A DNA stretch of 64,000 bases. Source: Pseudoflavitalea rhizosphaerae (lineage in GTDB: Bacteria > Bacteroidota > Bacteroidia > Chitinophagales > Chitinophagaceae). The position numbers and the translations under genes are program-made. Below, piece by piece: positions 8,238-16,356 of this stretch; the first letter of the stretch is position 1, and the number at the start of each line of letters is the position of its first letter. The stretch lies in contig NZ_RCSU01000001.1 of NCBI RefSeq assembly GCF_003991355.1, positions 372,001 to 436,000 on the forward strand, written 5' to 3'. Below the pieces are notes generated by a model that was not told the origin of the DNA, did no database searches, and was given only the letters and a program-made list of their open reading frames with translations.

Positions 8238-9449
8238 ATGAATCTCCATGAGTACCAGGCGAAAGAATTACTGAAAAAATACAATGTGCCTGTTCAGGAA
8301 GGAATTCCGGTAGACAGGGCAGATGCAGCAGAAGAAGCCTACAAAAATCTGAAAGTACAATTCGGCAATAACTTCGCCGTGGTGAAAGCACAGATCCACG
8401 CCGGGGGCCGCGGAAAAGGTAAGATCCAGGGCAGCGAACAACGCGGTGTAGCCGTGGGAAAAAGCGCTGAGGAGATCAAACAGATCGCCAGCAATATCCT
8501 TGGCGGCACACTGGTAACAATCCAGACCGGAGCAGCCGGTAAACTTGTTAACAAAGTGCTGGTAGCGCAGGATGTGTATTATCCCGGACCTAATCCCGTA
8601 AAAGAATTCTATCTCTCTATCCTGCTCGATCGCGGAAGAGGACAGAATGTGATCATGTACAGCACTGAAGGTGGTATGGATATTGAAGAAGTAGCCCATA
8701 ACACACCGGACAAGATCTTCAAAGAGTGGGTTCATCCCGGTGGCGGACTTCTTCCCTTCCAGGCGCGTAAGATCGCGTTCAACCTGGGATTGAAAGGCGA
8801 AGCCTTCAAGAACTGCGTGAAATTTGTGACCAATCTTTACAATGCATATGTTGGACTGGATTGCAGCATGCTCGAGATCAACCCGCTGTTTAAGACCTCA
8901 GACGAGAAGATCATCGCTGTTGACTGTAAGATGAACCTGGACGACAACTCGCTGATGCGTCACCCTGACCTGGAAGCCCTCCGTGATATCAGCGAAGAAG
9001 ACCCCACAGAAGTGGAAGCAGGTAAATACAACCTGAACTTCGTAAAGCTCGACGGTAATGTAGGTTGTATGGTGAACGGCGCCGGTCTGGCCATGGCCAC
9101 TATGGACATGATCAAACTCAGCGGCGGTGAGCCTGCCAACTTCCTGGACGTAGGCGGTACAGCCAACGCTACAACAGTAGAAGCCGGCTTCCGCATCATC
9201 CTGAAAGACCCCAAGGTAAAAGCGATCCTCATCAATATCTTTGGTGGTATCGTGCGTTGCGACAGGGTTGCACAGGGCGTGATCGACGCATACAAATCCA
9301 TCGGCAATATCGAAGTGCCCATCATTGTACGTCTTCAGGGAACCAATGCAGAAGAAGCCAAGAAACTCATCGAAGAAAGCGGCCTGAAAGTTCAGTCTGC
9401 CATCCTCCTGAGCGAAGCAGCTGCACTGGTGAACAAAGCTGTAGCTTAA
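8238..9449 (+). CDS. sucC: Succinate-CoA ligase (ADP-forming), beta subunit
   Basis: The 403-residue product is the ATP-grasp beta subunit of succinyl-CoA synthetase, which makes ATP or GTP from succinyl-CoA in the TCA cycle. It opens with the family signature MNLHEYQAKELLKKY. Other signatures are GGRGKGKI near residue 56, STEGGMDIEEVA near 150 and NIFGGIVRCD near 335. The alpha subunit gene (sucD) is not adjacent: a strong terminator follows 26 bases after the stop, so sucC is a single-gene unit here. Confidence 0.97.
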   Translation: MNLHEYQAKELLKKYNVPVQEGIPVDRADAAEEAYKNLKVQFGNNFAVVKAQIHAGGRGKGKIQGSEQRGVAVGKSAEEIKQIASNILGGTLVTIQTGAAGKLVNKVLVAQDVYYPGPNPVKEFYLSILLDRGRGQNVIMYSTEGGMDIEEVAHNTPDKIFKEWVHPGGGLLPFQARKIAFNLGLKGEAFKNCVKFVTNLYNAYVGLDCSMLEINPLFKTSDEKIIAVDCKMNLDDNSLMRHPDLEALRDISEEDPTEVEAGKYNLNFVKLDGNVGCMVNGAGLAMATMDMIKLSGGEPANFLDVGGTANATTVEAGFRIILKDPKVKAILINIFGGIVRCDRVAQGVIDAYKSIGNIEVPIIVRLQGTNAEEAKKLIEESGLKVQSAILLSEAAALVNKAVA

Positions 9450-9475
9450 TCCTGATCAATATCAGTATAAAAAAA

Positions 9476-9504
9476 CAGGCGCCTGCAACGGCGCCTGTTT
9501 TTTT
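9476..9504 (+). terminator. Rho-independent terminator of sucC
   Basis: A perfect 8-base stem CAGGCGCC/GGCGCCTG with a six-base loop (9476-9497) is followed by seven T. Confidence 0.95.
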
Positions 9505-9527
9505 GTGGTCAACTTTCAAACGCTGCT

Positions 9528-9896
9528 ATGAGAATACTCCTGATTGTAATCCTGCTACCGCTGATGGCCGGCACCTGCAAAGACAATCATCTGTGTGTGT
9601 TTTCGGATGTAACCTTCATCAATGAATCTGCAGACACCGTCATCTATGCTTACAAATACATGAAAAATAGCCGCTGCTACCTGGATGGCTGGAAGATTGC
9701 TCCACTGGGCGAATACAGAACCAGCTCACCTGTCTGCGATGAAGAGATAGACGACAATTCCAAAGTGCTGGAAATATTCGTGGCTGATCCTGCACAGTTT
9801 ATCAACCACAATATGGTTCATTGTGATTCTATTCTTCAAAAACATCCCCTCCTCAAACATTACCATCTTTCGGAAAATGAATTGCGCTACCGGTAA
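9528..9896 (+). CDS. Small exported cysteine-containing protein, first of a pair
   Basis: This 122-residue protein starts MRILLIVILLPLMAGTCKD: a short hydrophobic signal with a cysteine at residue 17. The spacing resembles a lipoprotein signal, but Thr before Cys is not the usual lipobox. The mature part has a FxNxS strand (VTFINESADTV) and four further cysteines. I do not recognise a family. The next gene downstream has the same layout and spacing of features, so the two are probably paralogues and co-transcribed (16 bases apart). Function unknown; a surface or periplasmic location is inferred. Confidence 0.75.
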   Translation: MRILLIVILLPLMAGTCKDNHLCVFSDVTFINESADTVIYAYKYMKNSRCYLDGWKIAPLGEYRTSSPVCDEEIDDNSKVLEIFVADPAQFINHNMVHCDSILQKHPLLKHYHLSENELRYR

Positions 9897-9912
9897 CCTA
9901 TCAACCCTGCTT

Positions 9913-10299
9913 ATGAGAAAAACAGTACTGATCTGCATCCTGCTTCCTCTCCTGGCTATGAAATGCTACAAGAAAGAAGGGCCCAACTGCCATCACAAAA
10001 TCACCTTCAGAAATAAATCTGATTTCACAGTTCTGGTGGCAGATGTGTACAAAAATGGCGAAGGGAAATGCACGCTTAGCTTCACGGAGTTCAAATCCGG
10101 TGAGGATTACGATAGAGAAGTAGACAACTGCTGGGAGCATGCTCTTCCTTACGAAGTTTATATTATTTCCCCCGAAAAATTCCACCGGGGTGGATATTTC
10201 AATTGCGATTCCATCGGCATAAAGAACGAGGTCTTGAAACAATATGTGATCACACTTGATTTTCTACATCAGAATAACTGGACCGTTATTTATGAATAA
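9913..10299 (+). CDS. Small exported cysteine-containing protein, second of a pair
   Basis: The 128-residue product starts MRKTVLICILLPLLAMKCYKKEG, again a short hydrophobic segment ending in a cysteine (residue 18). The body has the same plan as its upstream neighbour: a strand ITFRNKSDFTVLVADVYKN against VTFINESADTVIYAYKYMKN, a CTL/CYL cysteine, a (V)C(D)-type cysteine, the (F/Y)(E)(V)(Y/F) I(I/V) strand, and HCDSI/NCDSI near the C-terminus. The ATG at 9913 is preferred; the frame is open further upstream but overlaps the previous gene. No function can be assigned. Confidence 0.78.
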   Translation: MRKTVLICILLPLLAMKCYKKEGPNCHHKITFRNKSDFTVLVADVYKNGEGKCTLSFTEFKSGEDYDREVDNCWEHALPYEVYIISPEKFHRGGYFNCDSIGIKNEVLKQYVITLDFLHQNNWTVIYE

Positions 10300-10349
10300 T
10301 ATTCGTAGCCAGTTGAAGGGGCTACCCCAGTAACAGGGGAAGGTGGTTC

Positions 10350-10368
10350 ACTCACGATTAACGTGAGT
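10350..10368. terminator. Hairpin between convergent genes
   Basis: ACTCACG/CGTGAGT forms a 7-base perfect stem with a five-base loop between the convergent stops at 10299 and 10383. No T-run follows, so terminator function is only suggested. Confidence 0.35.
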
Positions 10369-10382
10369 CCGCAAAGACAGGA

Positions 10383-10883
10383 TTACTGGAAGCCGTTCAT
10401 TTCGCGTTTCATATAACCGATCACGCGCTGGAGATAGCGGTGGGTGCGGTTCACCAGTTGATCATAATGTTTGTGTTTCATTCGCTGCGGTTTCTCTTCC
10501 AGGGGAAACAGTTCACCGTTATCATTACGAACGGTCAGTTGCCTGATCGAATATTGGTAACCGTTATCATGTGGTAAAATAACATATTGCAATCCTACTT
10601 TAGCGCGGGAACCGAACATGCCTGTGGTGAGGCCGATCTCGATAAAACCATCGCCGGCGCTGGCGGACCGTCCGTCCACTTCTGCCAAATAGGTGGTATC
10701 CCAGTGTACAAGCATGGGGCGGCTGAAGAATTTTTTGGCGCGTTCCTGAAGGACGGCCGCGGGAGAATTGTCGAGTGTGATGGCATGCACATATTCAAAT
10801 TGCCCGCCTGCATTACGGGGGATCTGCGCCAGCACTGGTGCTGTCAATAATAAGAGAAGACCTAACAGCAACTGTTTCTTCAT
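10383..10883 (-). CDS. DUF4468-like exported protein
   Basis: This 166-residue protein has a signal peptide ending VLAQ (residues 1-19). The mature part follows the plan of Bacteroidota proteins with a DUF4468 (TBP-like fold) domain: a short helix with AKKFFSR, a GDGFIEIG strand, then a strand pair (KVGLQYVILPHDNGYQYSIRQL split by a turn) and a C-terminal helix. The assignment is by pattern and memory. The function of the family is unknown. It is followed closely in the same orientation by no gene, and preceded 32 bases upstream by the SprT-like gene. Confidence 0.7.
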   Translation of the reverse strand: MKKQLLLGLLLLLTAPVLAQIPRNAGGQFEYVHAITLDNSPAAVLQERAKKFFSRPMLVHWDTTYLAEVDGRSASAGDGFIEIGLTTGMFGSRAKVGLQYVILPHDNGYQYSIRQLTVRNDNGELFPLEEKPQRMKHKHYDQLVNRTHRYLQRVIGYMKREMNGFQ

Positions 10884-10915
10884 ATATCAGACTTGATGTT
10901 GATGGCCCTGATCAG

Positions 10916-11545
10916 TTAACCTGCATTCCTCAATTCTTTCACTTCATAGATTGGGCTGAAGAGATAAACTTTTCCGGTTCTTACTTCCACACATTGATAG
11001 CGTTTTCTCAGCTTTTTTCCTTTACGGAAGATGCGGCCTTCGCCGATATCGAATAACTGGCCTTCCTGCAATTGTTCTACCATCACGATGCCGTCCTGGC
11101 GTGGATCGTAGTTCTTGAGGATACGCATCAGGTTTTCGTCGGCGCAGCTGCTGGCGGGGAGATCGTGCATGGAACGGCGAAGGGACTGTTCCACATCGGG
11201 CGGAAAAAGTTCTTTGCCCATGAAATCCGTCAGCAGCATTGCATACAGGGCTTTCCATTCTTTGCCGTGGCTCTGAACGCGGTTCCCGTATTGGATAAAA
11301 GTTACCAGGTGGGCAAGCTCGTGAATGAGGGTGATGAGAAATGAATAAGGGTTGAGATTGCCGTTCACACTGATACGGTGGGTCTTGTAGAGGGTGGCAT
11401 GGCGGTAATCTCCCAGGATGGATTTCCTTTCACGGGTAATGGTGAGATGTACCTTGTATTGCTGCAGGTATTCCAACACCCGGGGCACCGATGCCGGTGG
11501 AATGAATTGACTCAGATACTCCAGCGGAGCTTCTTTCTTAGACAT
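10916..11545 (-). CDS. SprT-like zinc metalloprotein
   Basis: The 209-residue product has the zinc-binding motif HELAH near residues 74-78, within LITLIHELAHLVTF, and a downstream HGKEW that would supply the third ligand, as in SprT/Spartan-like domains. The N-terminal half (about 20-125) is the SprT-like region. The C-terminal part (about 150-209) has a basic strand-rich segment RKGKKLRKRYQCVEV that may bind nucleic acid. No signal peptide, so cytoplasmic. It overlaps the upstream membrane-protein gene by eight bases. Substrate unknown. Confidence 0.8.
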   Translation of the reverse strand: MSKKEAPLEYLSQFIPPASVPRVLEYLQQYKVHLTITRERKSILGDYRHATLYKTHRISVNGNLNPYSFLITLIHELAHLVTFIQYGNRVQSHGKEWKALYAMLLTDFMGKELFPPDVEQSLRRSMHDLPASSCADENLMRILKNYDPRQDGIVMVEQLQEGQLFDIGEGRIFRKGKKLRKRYQCVEVRTGKVYLFSPIYEVKELRNAG

Positions 11546-11945
11546 TCTTCTTTTGTTGCTTGCTCAGTTTCATCAGGATGGACACTTCCACGAACGTATA
11601 CACGAAGTAGAGGAACATACATCCAAAGATAGCACCTTTGCTCACGCCTTTTTTTACGGATACGATGTAAATGAATGCGGCTATCAAACAGATCATCATC
11701 TTCAGGAACATACCGCCATAGACCATACGAAGAAACACCTGCACATTGTTATTGCGGATGGCTTTATTATACAGACTGAAGCTTCCGGCAGTTGCCAGGA
11801 AGAGAATGATATTACCCACCATCATCACATCAGGGTTGATCCCCCAACTCTCCCAGAGAGAACGGAGAACGAGAAGCAATGTGCTGGTTATAACAAAGAT
11901 GATCGTTAAAGGCAAAAAAGCCCTTGCGGCCGATTGTGGTTGCAT
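11538..11945 (-). CDS. Small four-helix membrane protein, AtpI-like
   Basis: This 135-residue protein has four predicted membrane helices (about 10-28, 40-57, 70-95 and 105-125) and a basic C-terminus KLSKQQKKN. Size, topology and its place beside a bactofilin gene resemble the small AtpI-like proteins that precede F0F1 ATP synthase genes in many Bacteroidota. Here no atpB or AtpZ gene follows: the 123 bases up to the bactofilin gene are too short for AtpZ and the next gene is SprT-like. The AtpI relation is a guess; the membrane nature is clear. Confidence 0.65.
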   Translation of the reverse strand: MQPQSAARAFLPLTIIFVITSTLLLVLRSLWESWGINPDVMMVGNIILFLATAGSFSLYNKAIRNNNVQVFLRMVYGGMFLKMMICLIAAFIYIVSVKKGVSKGAIFGCMFLYFVYTFVEVSILMKLSKQQKKNV

Positions 11946-12068
11946 AGATGCAAAGGTAAGGAACAGAAGTATTCACAGCAGCACAGGGAATATGATGACC
12001 TGGCAGCAGGGCTCAAGCCTGCCACATTCCCTGAACTGACCTGCAGTATCGATATCGGGAGTAAAAAA

Positions 12069-12518
12069 TTAAGCCTGCGCTACCAGTTTCTCGGTCTTTT
12101 TATCGGCCAGACCATTGGAAGAAGCGGCCATTGCAGGCTTTTCCATTCCGGTCATATGACATTGACCATTGAAATTAGCGCTGGGCTCGATCTGTAATTT
12201 GTTGGCATGAAGATTTCCCTGAACCTGGGAACCACCTTTCAGTTGCAACAACTCTTTTACGCGGATGGTACCTGTAACCCTGCCCATGATATCGGCCTGT
12301 GCGCCACTGATATCACCGGTTACACTGCCATTGGAGCCGATCACAACCTTCGCAGTACAATGAACATTGCCTTCGAGGTTACCATCGATCCTGATATCAC
12401 CGGAGCTGGTAATATCACCTTTCAGCGTGGTCCCGGCCGCAATGATTGTGGCCTGGCCGGAAGGCGCGGTAGTTTTTTGTTCTACAGGATTTTCGGATTT
12501 GGATTTCTGATTGAACAT
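12069..12518 (-). CDS. Bactofilin family cytoskeletal protein
   Basis: The 149-residue product has a polar, disordered N-terminus, then a regular right-handed beta-helix of short Gly/Asn-rich turns (GDITSSGDIRIDGNLEGNV, VVIGSNGSVTGDI, GRVTGTIRV) covering about residues 28-115. This is the DUF583/bactofilin fold, which polymerises into filaments in the cytoplasm and usually organises cell-envelope enzymes. It starts 12 bases after the stop of the gene for an M23-peptidase-like membrane anchor, which suggests that the two work together at the membrane. Confidence 0.9.
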   Translation of the reverse strand: MFNQKSKSENPVEQKTTAPSGQATIIAAGTTLKGDITSSGDIRIDGNLEGNVHCTAKVVIGSNGSVTGDISGAQADIMGRVTGTIRVKELLQLKGGSQVQGNLHANKLQIEPSANFNGQCHMTGMEKPAMAASSNGLADKKTEKLVAQA

Positions 12519-12530
12519 ACGATATGGGTT

Positions 12531-12926
12531 TTAATCATCAATTGTTTCTGTATGAGGGATTTCAAGTGCAGTAGTATCCAGCTTGATGGTTACATTCCCC
12601 TGTAATACGCCTTTGACGTTATCCAGGTACTGGTCTTTGTACCGCATTGCTTTCTCCAGGGAGTCAGTCCTTACCTTCAGTTCCCTCAGTTCGCGAGTAG
12701 CATTCACATCCCCATAACCCGGAATATACATCCGAAGTGGCGTGAATACGATCAGCGCTACTGTTAAACCGGTCAGCAGCACAAATATTGTGCTGAGAAC
12801 AATATAAACACTCAATCTGGATAATTTGAAAGTCACCACCTCCTCATAGGTATCATCGTTCATCACAACCAGCCGGTAGCGGTTCTGCAGGCGTTTCAAG
12901 GTGGAATTGGCATCGAATTTGGCCAT
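12531..12926 (-). CDS. Membrane-anchored protein matching only the N-terminus of bactofilin-linked M23 peptidases
   Basis: The 131-residue product starts with a cytoplasmic segment (RYRLVVMNDDTYEEVVTF), then one membrane helix (about 36-60), then FTPLRMYIPGYGD and a short coiled coil (RTDSLEKAMRYKDQYLDNV). This is the order seen at the N-terminus of Bacteroidota M23 (LytM) peptidases encoded beside bactofilins. The catalytic domain with its HxxxD and HxH zinc ligands is absent: the frame ends in a clean stop, and the bactofilin gene starts 12 bases later. It may be a stand-alone bactofilin-membrane adaptor or a truncated peptidase. The similarity is from memory. Confidence 0.75.
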   Translation of the reverse strand: MAKFDANSTLKRLQNRYRLVVMNDDTYEEVVTFKLSRLSVYIVLSTIFVLLTGLTVALIVFTPLRMYIPGYGDVNATRELRELKVRTDSLEKAMRYKDQYLDNVKGVLQGNVTIKLDTTALEIPHTETIDD

Positions 12927-13065
12927 ATATTACAGTAATTCTCTTGGCTTTAAAGGTAATAGTTTAGAATGAAACAGGTGCTACACCGTGAACAAAAAAA
13001 ATTAGGCATATCTTTATAATAAATCTATTCATAATCAGTTTTAAAGGATTTAGCTTGCGTTGCTC

Positions 13066-16000
13066 ATGAAGGTATTATCCCGGATCGCACTGATATTGTT
13101 TATCTGCTATGCCTGGCAACAGGAACTGGCAGCACAGGCATGGTCATTCAATCTCAAGAAACCTCAGAAATATGAGGACAAAAAGCTTCCTTCTGAAAAA
13201 ACGGAAGAGAAGAAATGGACGCTCTGGCGTAAGTTCACCCAGAACGGCGTAACCAAGTTCAACTGGCATTTCAATGCCCGTGAAAGGCTCACCCAGGCCC
13301 TCGACCGCGCCAAAGCTTCGCATCGCGACGATTACACGAAACTTCTCTCCTTTTATAATTACGACCTCGAAACCATTTCCGCCGACCGCGATATCGATTC
13401 CGTTCTCTACAAAGCCAATGCCGGAATCCTGATCCACGACCTCCGGAATGCCTGGATCGATAATTTATATATGATCATGGGCCAGGCATGGTATTATAAA
13501 AAGGAATTCGATACAGCCTATCTCACTTTTCAATATGTGAACTACGCTTTCGCTCCCAAGGAAAAAGATGGTTATGATATTCCCATCGGCAGTAACGCCA
13601 CCGAAGGAGGCAATGCCTTCTCCATCTCCACCAAAGAAGATACACGCCTGCCCAAACGTGTTTGGAGCAGCCCACCCAGCAGGAATGAAAGCTTTATCTG
13701 GCAGGTCCGCACTACCATCGCAAAAGATGAAATGCCCGAAGCAGCCGGCCTCATAGAAACGCTGAGAAGCGACCCCAATTTCCCGGCCCGCCTTCAGCCA
13801 GACCTGGAAGAAGTGCGCGCACTCTATTTTTATAACCAGCAAATGTGGGACAGCGCCGCCAATCACCTGGAACTGGCGCTGGACAAAGCCGCCAATAAAG
13901 AAGAAAGAGCCAGATGGGAATTTCTCATCGGACAGCTCTATGAAAAAGCAGGTAACTTCTCTTATGCAGCCGATTTTTACAGCCGGGCTGTGAACCGAAC
14001 ACTGAATCCCGTTCTTGAAGTTTACGGTCGCCTCAACAGCATCCGCATGCAGAAAGGCGACGATAAAGTGATCAATGAGAATATCGACGCACTGCTCAAA
14101 ATGGCCCGCCGCGAGAAATACATGAGGTATCGCGATCTCATCTACTTCACAGCCGCACAGATCGAGCTGGAAAGGAATAATGTGGAAGGAGCCAAACAAT
14201 TGCTGCTGCTGGCCACCAAATACAAATCCCCCGAAAGCGATAATTCCCAGATCTCGAAAGCATGGATCCAGCTCGGTGACATCGCTTACGGAGAAAGGAA
14301 ATATGCTGAATCGAAATCATATTACGACAGCGCTACAGTTCCCAATCACCCGGTGCTTTCCCCGGAAGCATTTTCCGACAGGAAATCTTCCCTGGGCACA
14401 TTAGTGGAGCAGGAAACGATCATTGCCAGGCAAGACAGTCTCCAGCAACTGGCAGCCTTACCCGAAGCTGAGCGCGAAGCCATCATTAAGAAGCTCGCAA
14501 AGAAACTCCGCAAACAGCATGGATTGAAAGAAGAAGATGCAGGTGAAGCTTTTGTGAATCCTGCCGTGAACATGAACAGCAATAACTCCAATCAACCTGC
14601 TCCCGATCTCTTTGCCGGCGCCAGCGGCGCAGATGCAAAGGGAGAATGGTATTTCCGGAACCAGGGACTCAGAGGAAAAGGATTCACAGCTTTCAAAAGT
14701 AAATGGGGCAACCGGAAGAATGTTGACAACTGGAGAAGGGCAGCTGCTATCGCCGCGTCTCCCGGCAATGCACCAGCGCCTACAGATAGTCGAACAGCTA
14801 TTCTCAACCCCAACCAGGACCTGGGAAAAGCTGCTGAAGAAGGAAGTGAGTTCACTTATGAGGGACTCTTAAAGAATGTGCCGCTTACCGAAACCCAGAT
14901 GGCTGTATCCAACGACTCTATCGAGCAGGCACAGTTGAAGTTGGGTATCGTGCTCGAAGAAGGCATCACCGATTATCTCGCAGCTATTGATGTATTGGAA
15001 GGCTGGTTGCAAAAATTCCCTTACAGTGTGAAAAAACCGGAAGCTCTCTTCCATTTATATTATTGTTATTCCAAACTCGGCATGCAGCAAAAAGCCAATG
15101 CTGTTGCACAGGAACTGAAACAAAAATATGAAGGCACCGATTTCGAAAAGATCGTGAGCTACCCGAAAGGAAACCCTGCCGAGAATGCAGAAAAAGCAGC
15201 CGCTACCCGCAAATACGAAGGCATTTACAATCTTTTCATCGAAGGTAATTTTGCAGAAGCGCTGAAAGAGAAAAAAGCTGCCGACAGCATTCATGGCACC
15301 AATTACTGGACACCGCAATTGCTCTATATCGAAAGTATCTATCACATCCATGAGCGCCAGGACGATACAGCCAAAATTGTATTGCAACAGATCGTGAACA
15401 TGTTCCCTTCCACCGGCATGGCTGCAAAAGCACAGAACCTGATAGATGTACTGGGCAGAAGAAAAGAGATCGAAGACTACCTCACCAAACTGCAGATTGA
15501 AAGGCCGAAAGACGACAGTCTTGCATTGCCATCCGATGAACTGGCCGTTCAGCCGAAGCAACCTGAACCACCCAAAGTAGAAGAAGAGCAGAAGATCATT
15601 CCCGATAAAGATCATGCCGCATCCAAAATTGCAGGACAGAAAGATGCTGCGAAGCATAAAGACAGCATTGCCATCAAAGCGCCTGGTGTAGCGCCTTCCA
15701 CCAATGTTCCCGGCCTGGTGCAAAAAGAGAAACCCTATATCAATCCGCTGGATACACTGCACGTGAATTACGATGCAGAAGTGGAAAAAGGGAAAAAAGC
15801 CTATGTGCTCGACATCAATCTTCCCTACTCTGTTGTGATTGTGATGACCAAAGTGGACCACGTGTACGTGACCGAAACGCGCAATGCATTCAATCGCTTC
15901 AACAAAACGAAATTCTACAACAAGCCGATCAATATCAACAATGAAGTACTCAATGATTCTGTGAAACTGGTGGTGATGAACAGCTTCGAGAATGCAGCAG

Positions 16001-16179
16001 CAGCCCTCGATTATATGGACAAAGCCCGCAAAGCGGCGCCCAATGAGATCCCCTGGTTGCCTGCCGCGAAATACAGCTTCATGATCATTACTGCTCCGAA
16101 CATGGAGTTGCTGAAAGAAACTAAAAACATTGATGCCTATAAGAAATGGCTGACTGAATCATTCCCTGGTCGTTTTTAA
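13066..16179 (+). CDS. TPR-rich periplasmic protein, PorW/SprE-like type IX secretion component
   Basis: This 1037-residue protein has an N-terminal signal (MKVLSRIALILFICYAW, ending ELAAQ). The segment FNWHFNARERLTQAL...DDYTKLLSFYNYD near residues 65-105 matches the signature after the signal of PorW/SprE proteins, which are needed for type IX secretion and gliding in Bacteroidota. Several TPR-like helical pairs follow (about 125-430), then a Pro/Gln/Lys-rich linker (about 795-880) and a C-terminal domain. ATG 13066 is used; a TTG six bases upstream is also in frame. No standard lipobox was seen although SprE is a lipoprotein in other species. It is single-gene, with a hairpin after it. Confidence 0.7.
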   Translation: MKVLSRIALILFICYAWQQELAAQAWSFNLKKPQKYEDKKLPSEKTEEKKWTLWRKFTQNGVTKFNWHFNARERLTQALDRAKASHRDDYTKLLSFYNYDLETISADRDIDSVLYKANAGILIHDLRNAWIDNLYMIMGQAWYYKKEFDTAYLTFQYVNYAFAPKEKDGYDIPIGSNATEGGNAFSISTKEDTRLPKRVWSSPPSRNESFIWQVRTTIAKDEMPEAAGLIETLRSDPNFPARLQPDLEEVRALYFYNQQMWDSAANHLELALDKAANKEERARWEFLIGQLYEKAGNFSYAADFYSRAVNRTLNPVLEVYGRLNSIRMQKGDDKVINENIDALLKMARREKYMRYRDLIYFTAAQIELERNNVEGAKQLLLLATKYKSPESDNSQISKAWIQLGDIAYGERKYAESKSYYDSATVPNHPVLSPEAFSDRKSSLGTLVEQETIIARQDSLQQLAALPEAEREAIIKKLAKKLRKQHGLKEEDAGEAFVNPAVNMNSNNSNQPAPDLFAGASGADAKGEWYFRNQGLRGKGFTAFKSKWGNRKNVDNWRRAAAIAASPGNAPAPTDSRTAILNPNQDLGKAAEEGSEFTYEGLLKNVPLTETQMAVSNDSIEQAQLKLGIVLEEGITDYLAAIDVLEGWLQKFPYSVKKPEALFHLYYCYSKLGMQQKANAVAQELKQKYEGTDFEKIVSYPKGNPAENAEKAAATRKYEGIYNLFIEGNFAEALKEKKAADSIHGTNYWTPQLLYIESIYHIHERQDDTAKIVLQQIVNMFPSTGMAAKAQNLIDVLGRRKEIEDYLTKLQIERPKDDSLALPSDELAVQPKQPEPPKVEEEQKIIPDKDHAASKIAGQKDAAKHKDSIAIKAPGVAPSTNVPGLVQKEKPYINPLDTLHVNYDAEVEKGKKAYVLDINLPYSVVIVMTKVDHVYVTETRNAFNRFNKTKFYNKPININNEVLNDSVKLVVMNSFENAAAALDYMDKARKAAPNEIPWLPAAKYSFMIITAPNMELLKETKNIDAYKKWLTESFPGRF

Positions 16180-16187
16180 TCATCCGC

Positions 16188-16224
16188 AAACCTGTCAGCT
16201 TACGCTTGATTTGCTGACAGGTTT
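16188..16224 (+). terminator. Hairpin after the PorW/SprE-like gene
   Basis: AAACCTGTCAGC and GCTGACAGGTTT form a perfect 12-base stem with a 13-base loop, beginning eight bases after the stop. No T-run follows, so it may act with Rho or as an mRNA-end stabiliser. Confidence 0.6.
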
Positions 16225-16263
16225 GTAGCATTAACAATATTTTATTCATTTTCAAGGATCGCC

Positions 16264-16294
16264 TTTGCACCTGAATTCGTTTGATATATCTTTC
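16264..16294 (+). promoter_or_regulatory. Promoter of the penicillin-binding protein gene
   Basis: TTTG (16264-16267), exactly 19 bases, then TATCTTTC (16287-16294). This matches the Bacteroidota consensus TTTG-N19-TAnnTTTG at all but the last base, about 60 bases before the start codon. Confidence 0.5.
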
Positions 16295-16356
16295 GGGTTC
16301 AATTTTTGCTAAGGTTAGATGACCTTATCCGGTTTTAAAATGTTAATTTTCTTTAT

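Noticed and set aside
11946-12068. AtpZ-type gene between the bactofilin and AtpI-like genes
   Set aside because: The gap is only 123 bases, with no open frame of the needed 70-80 codons, and no ATP synthase genes follow.
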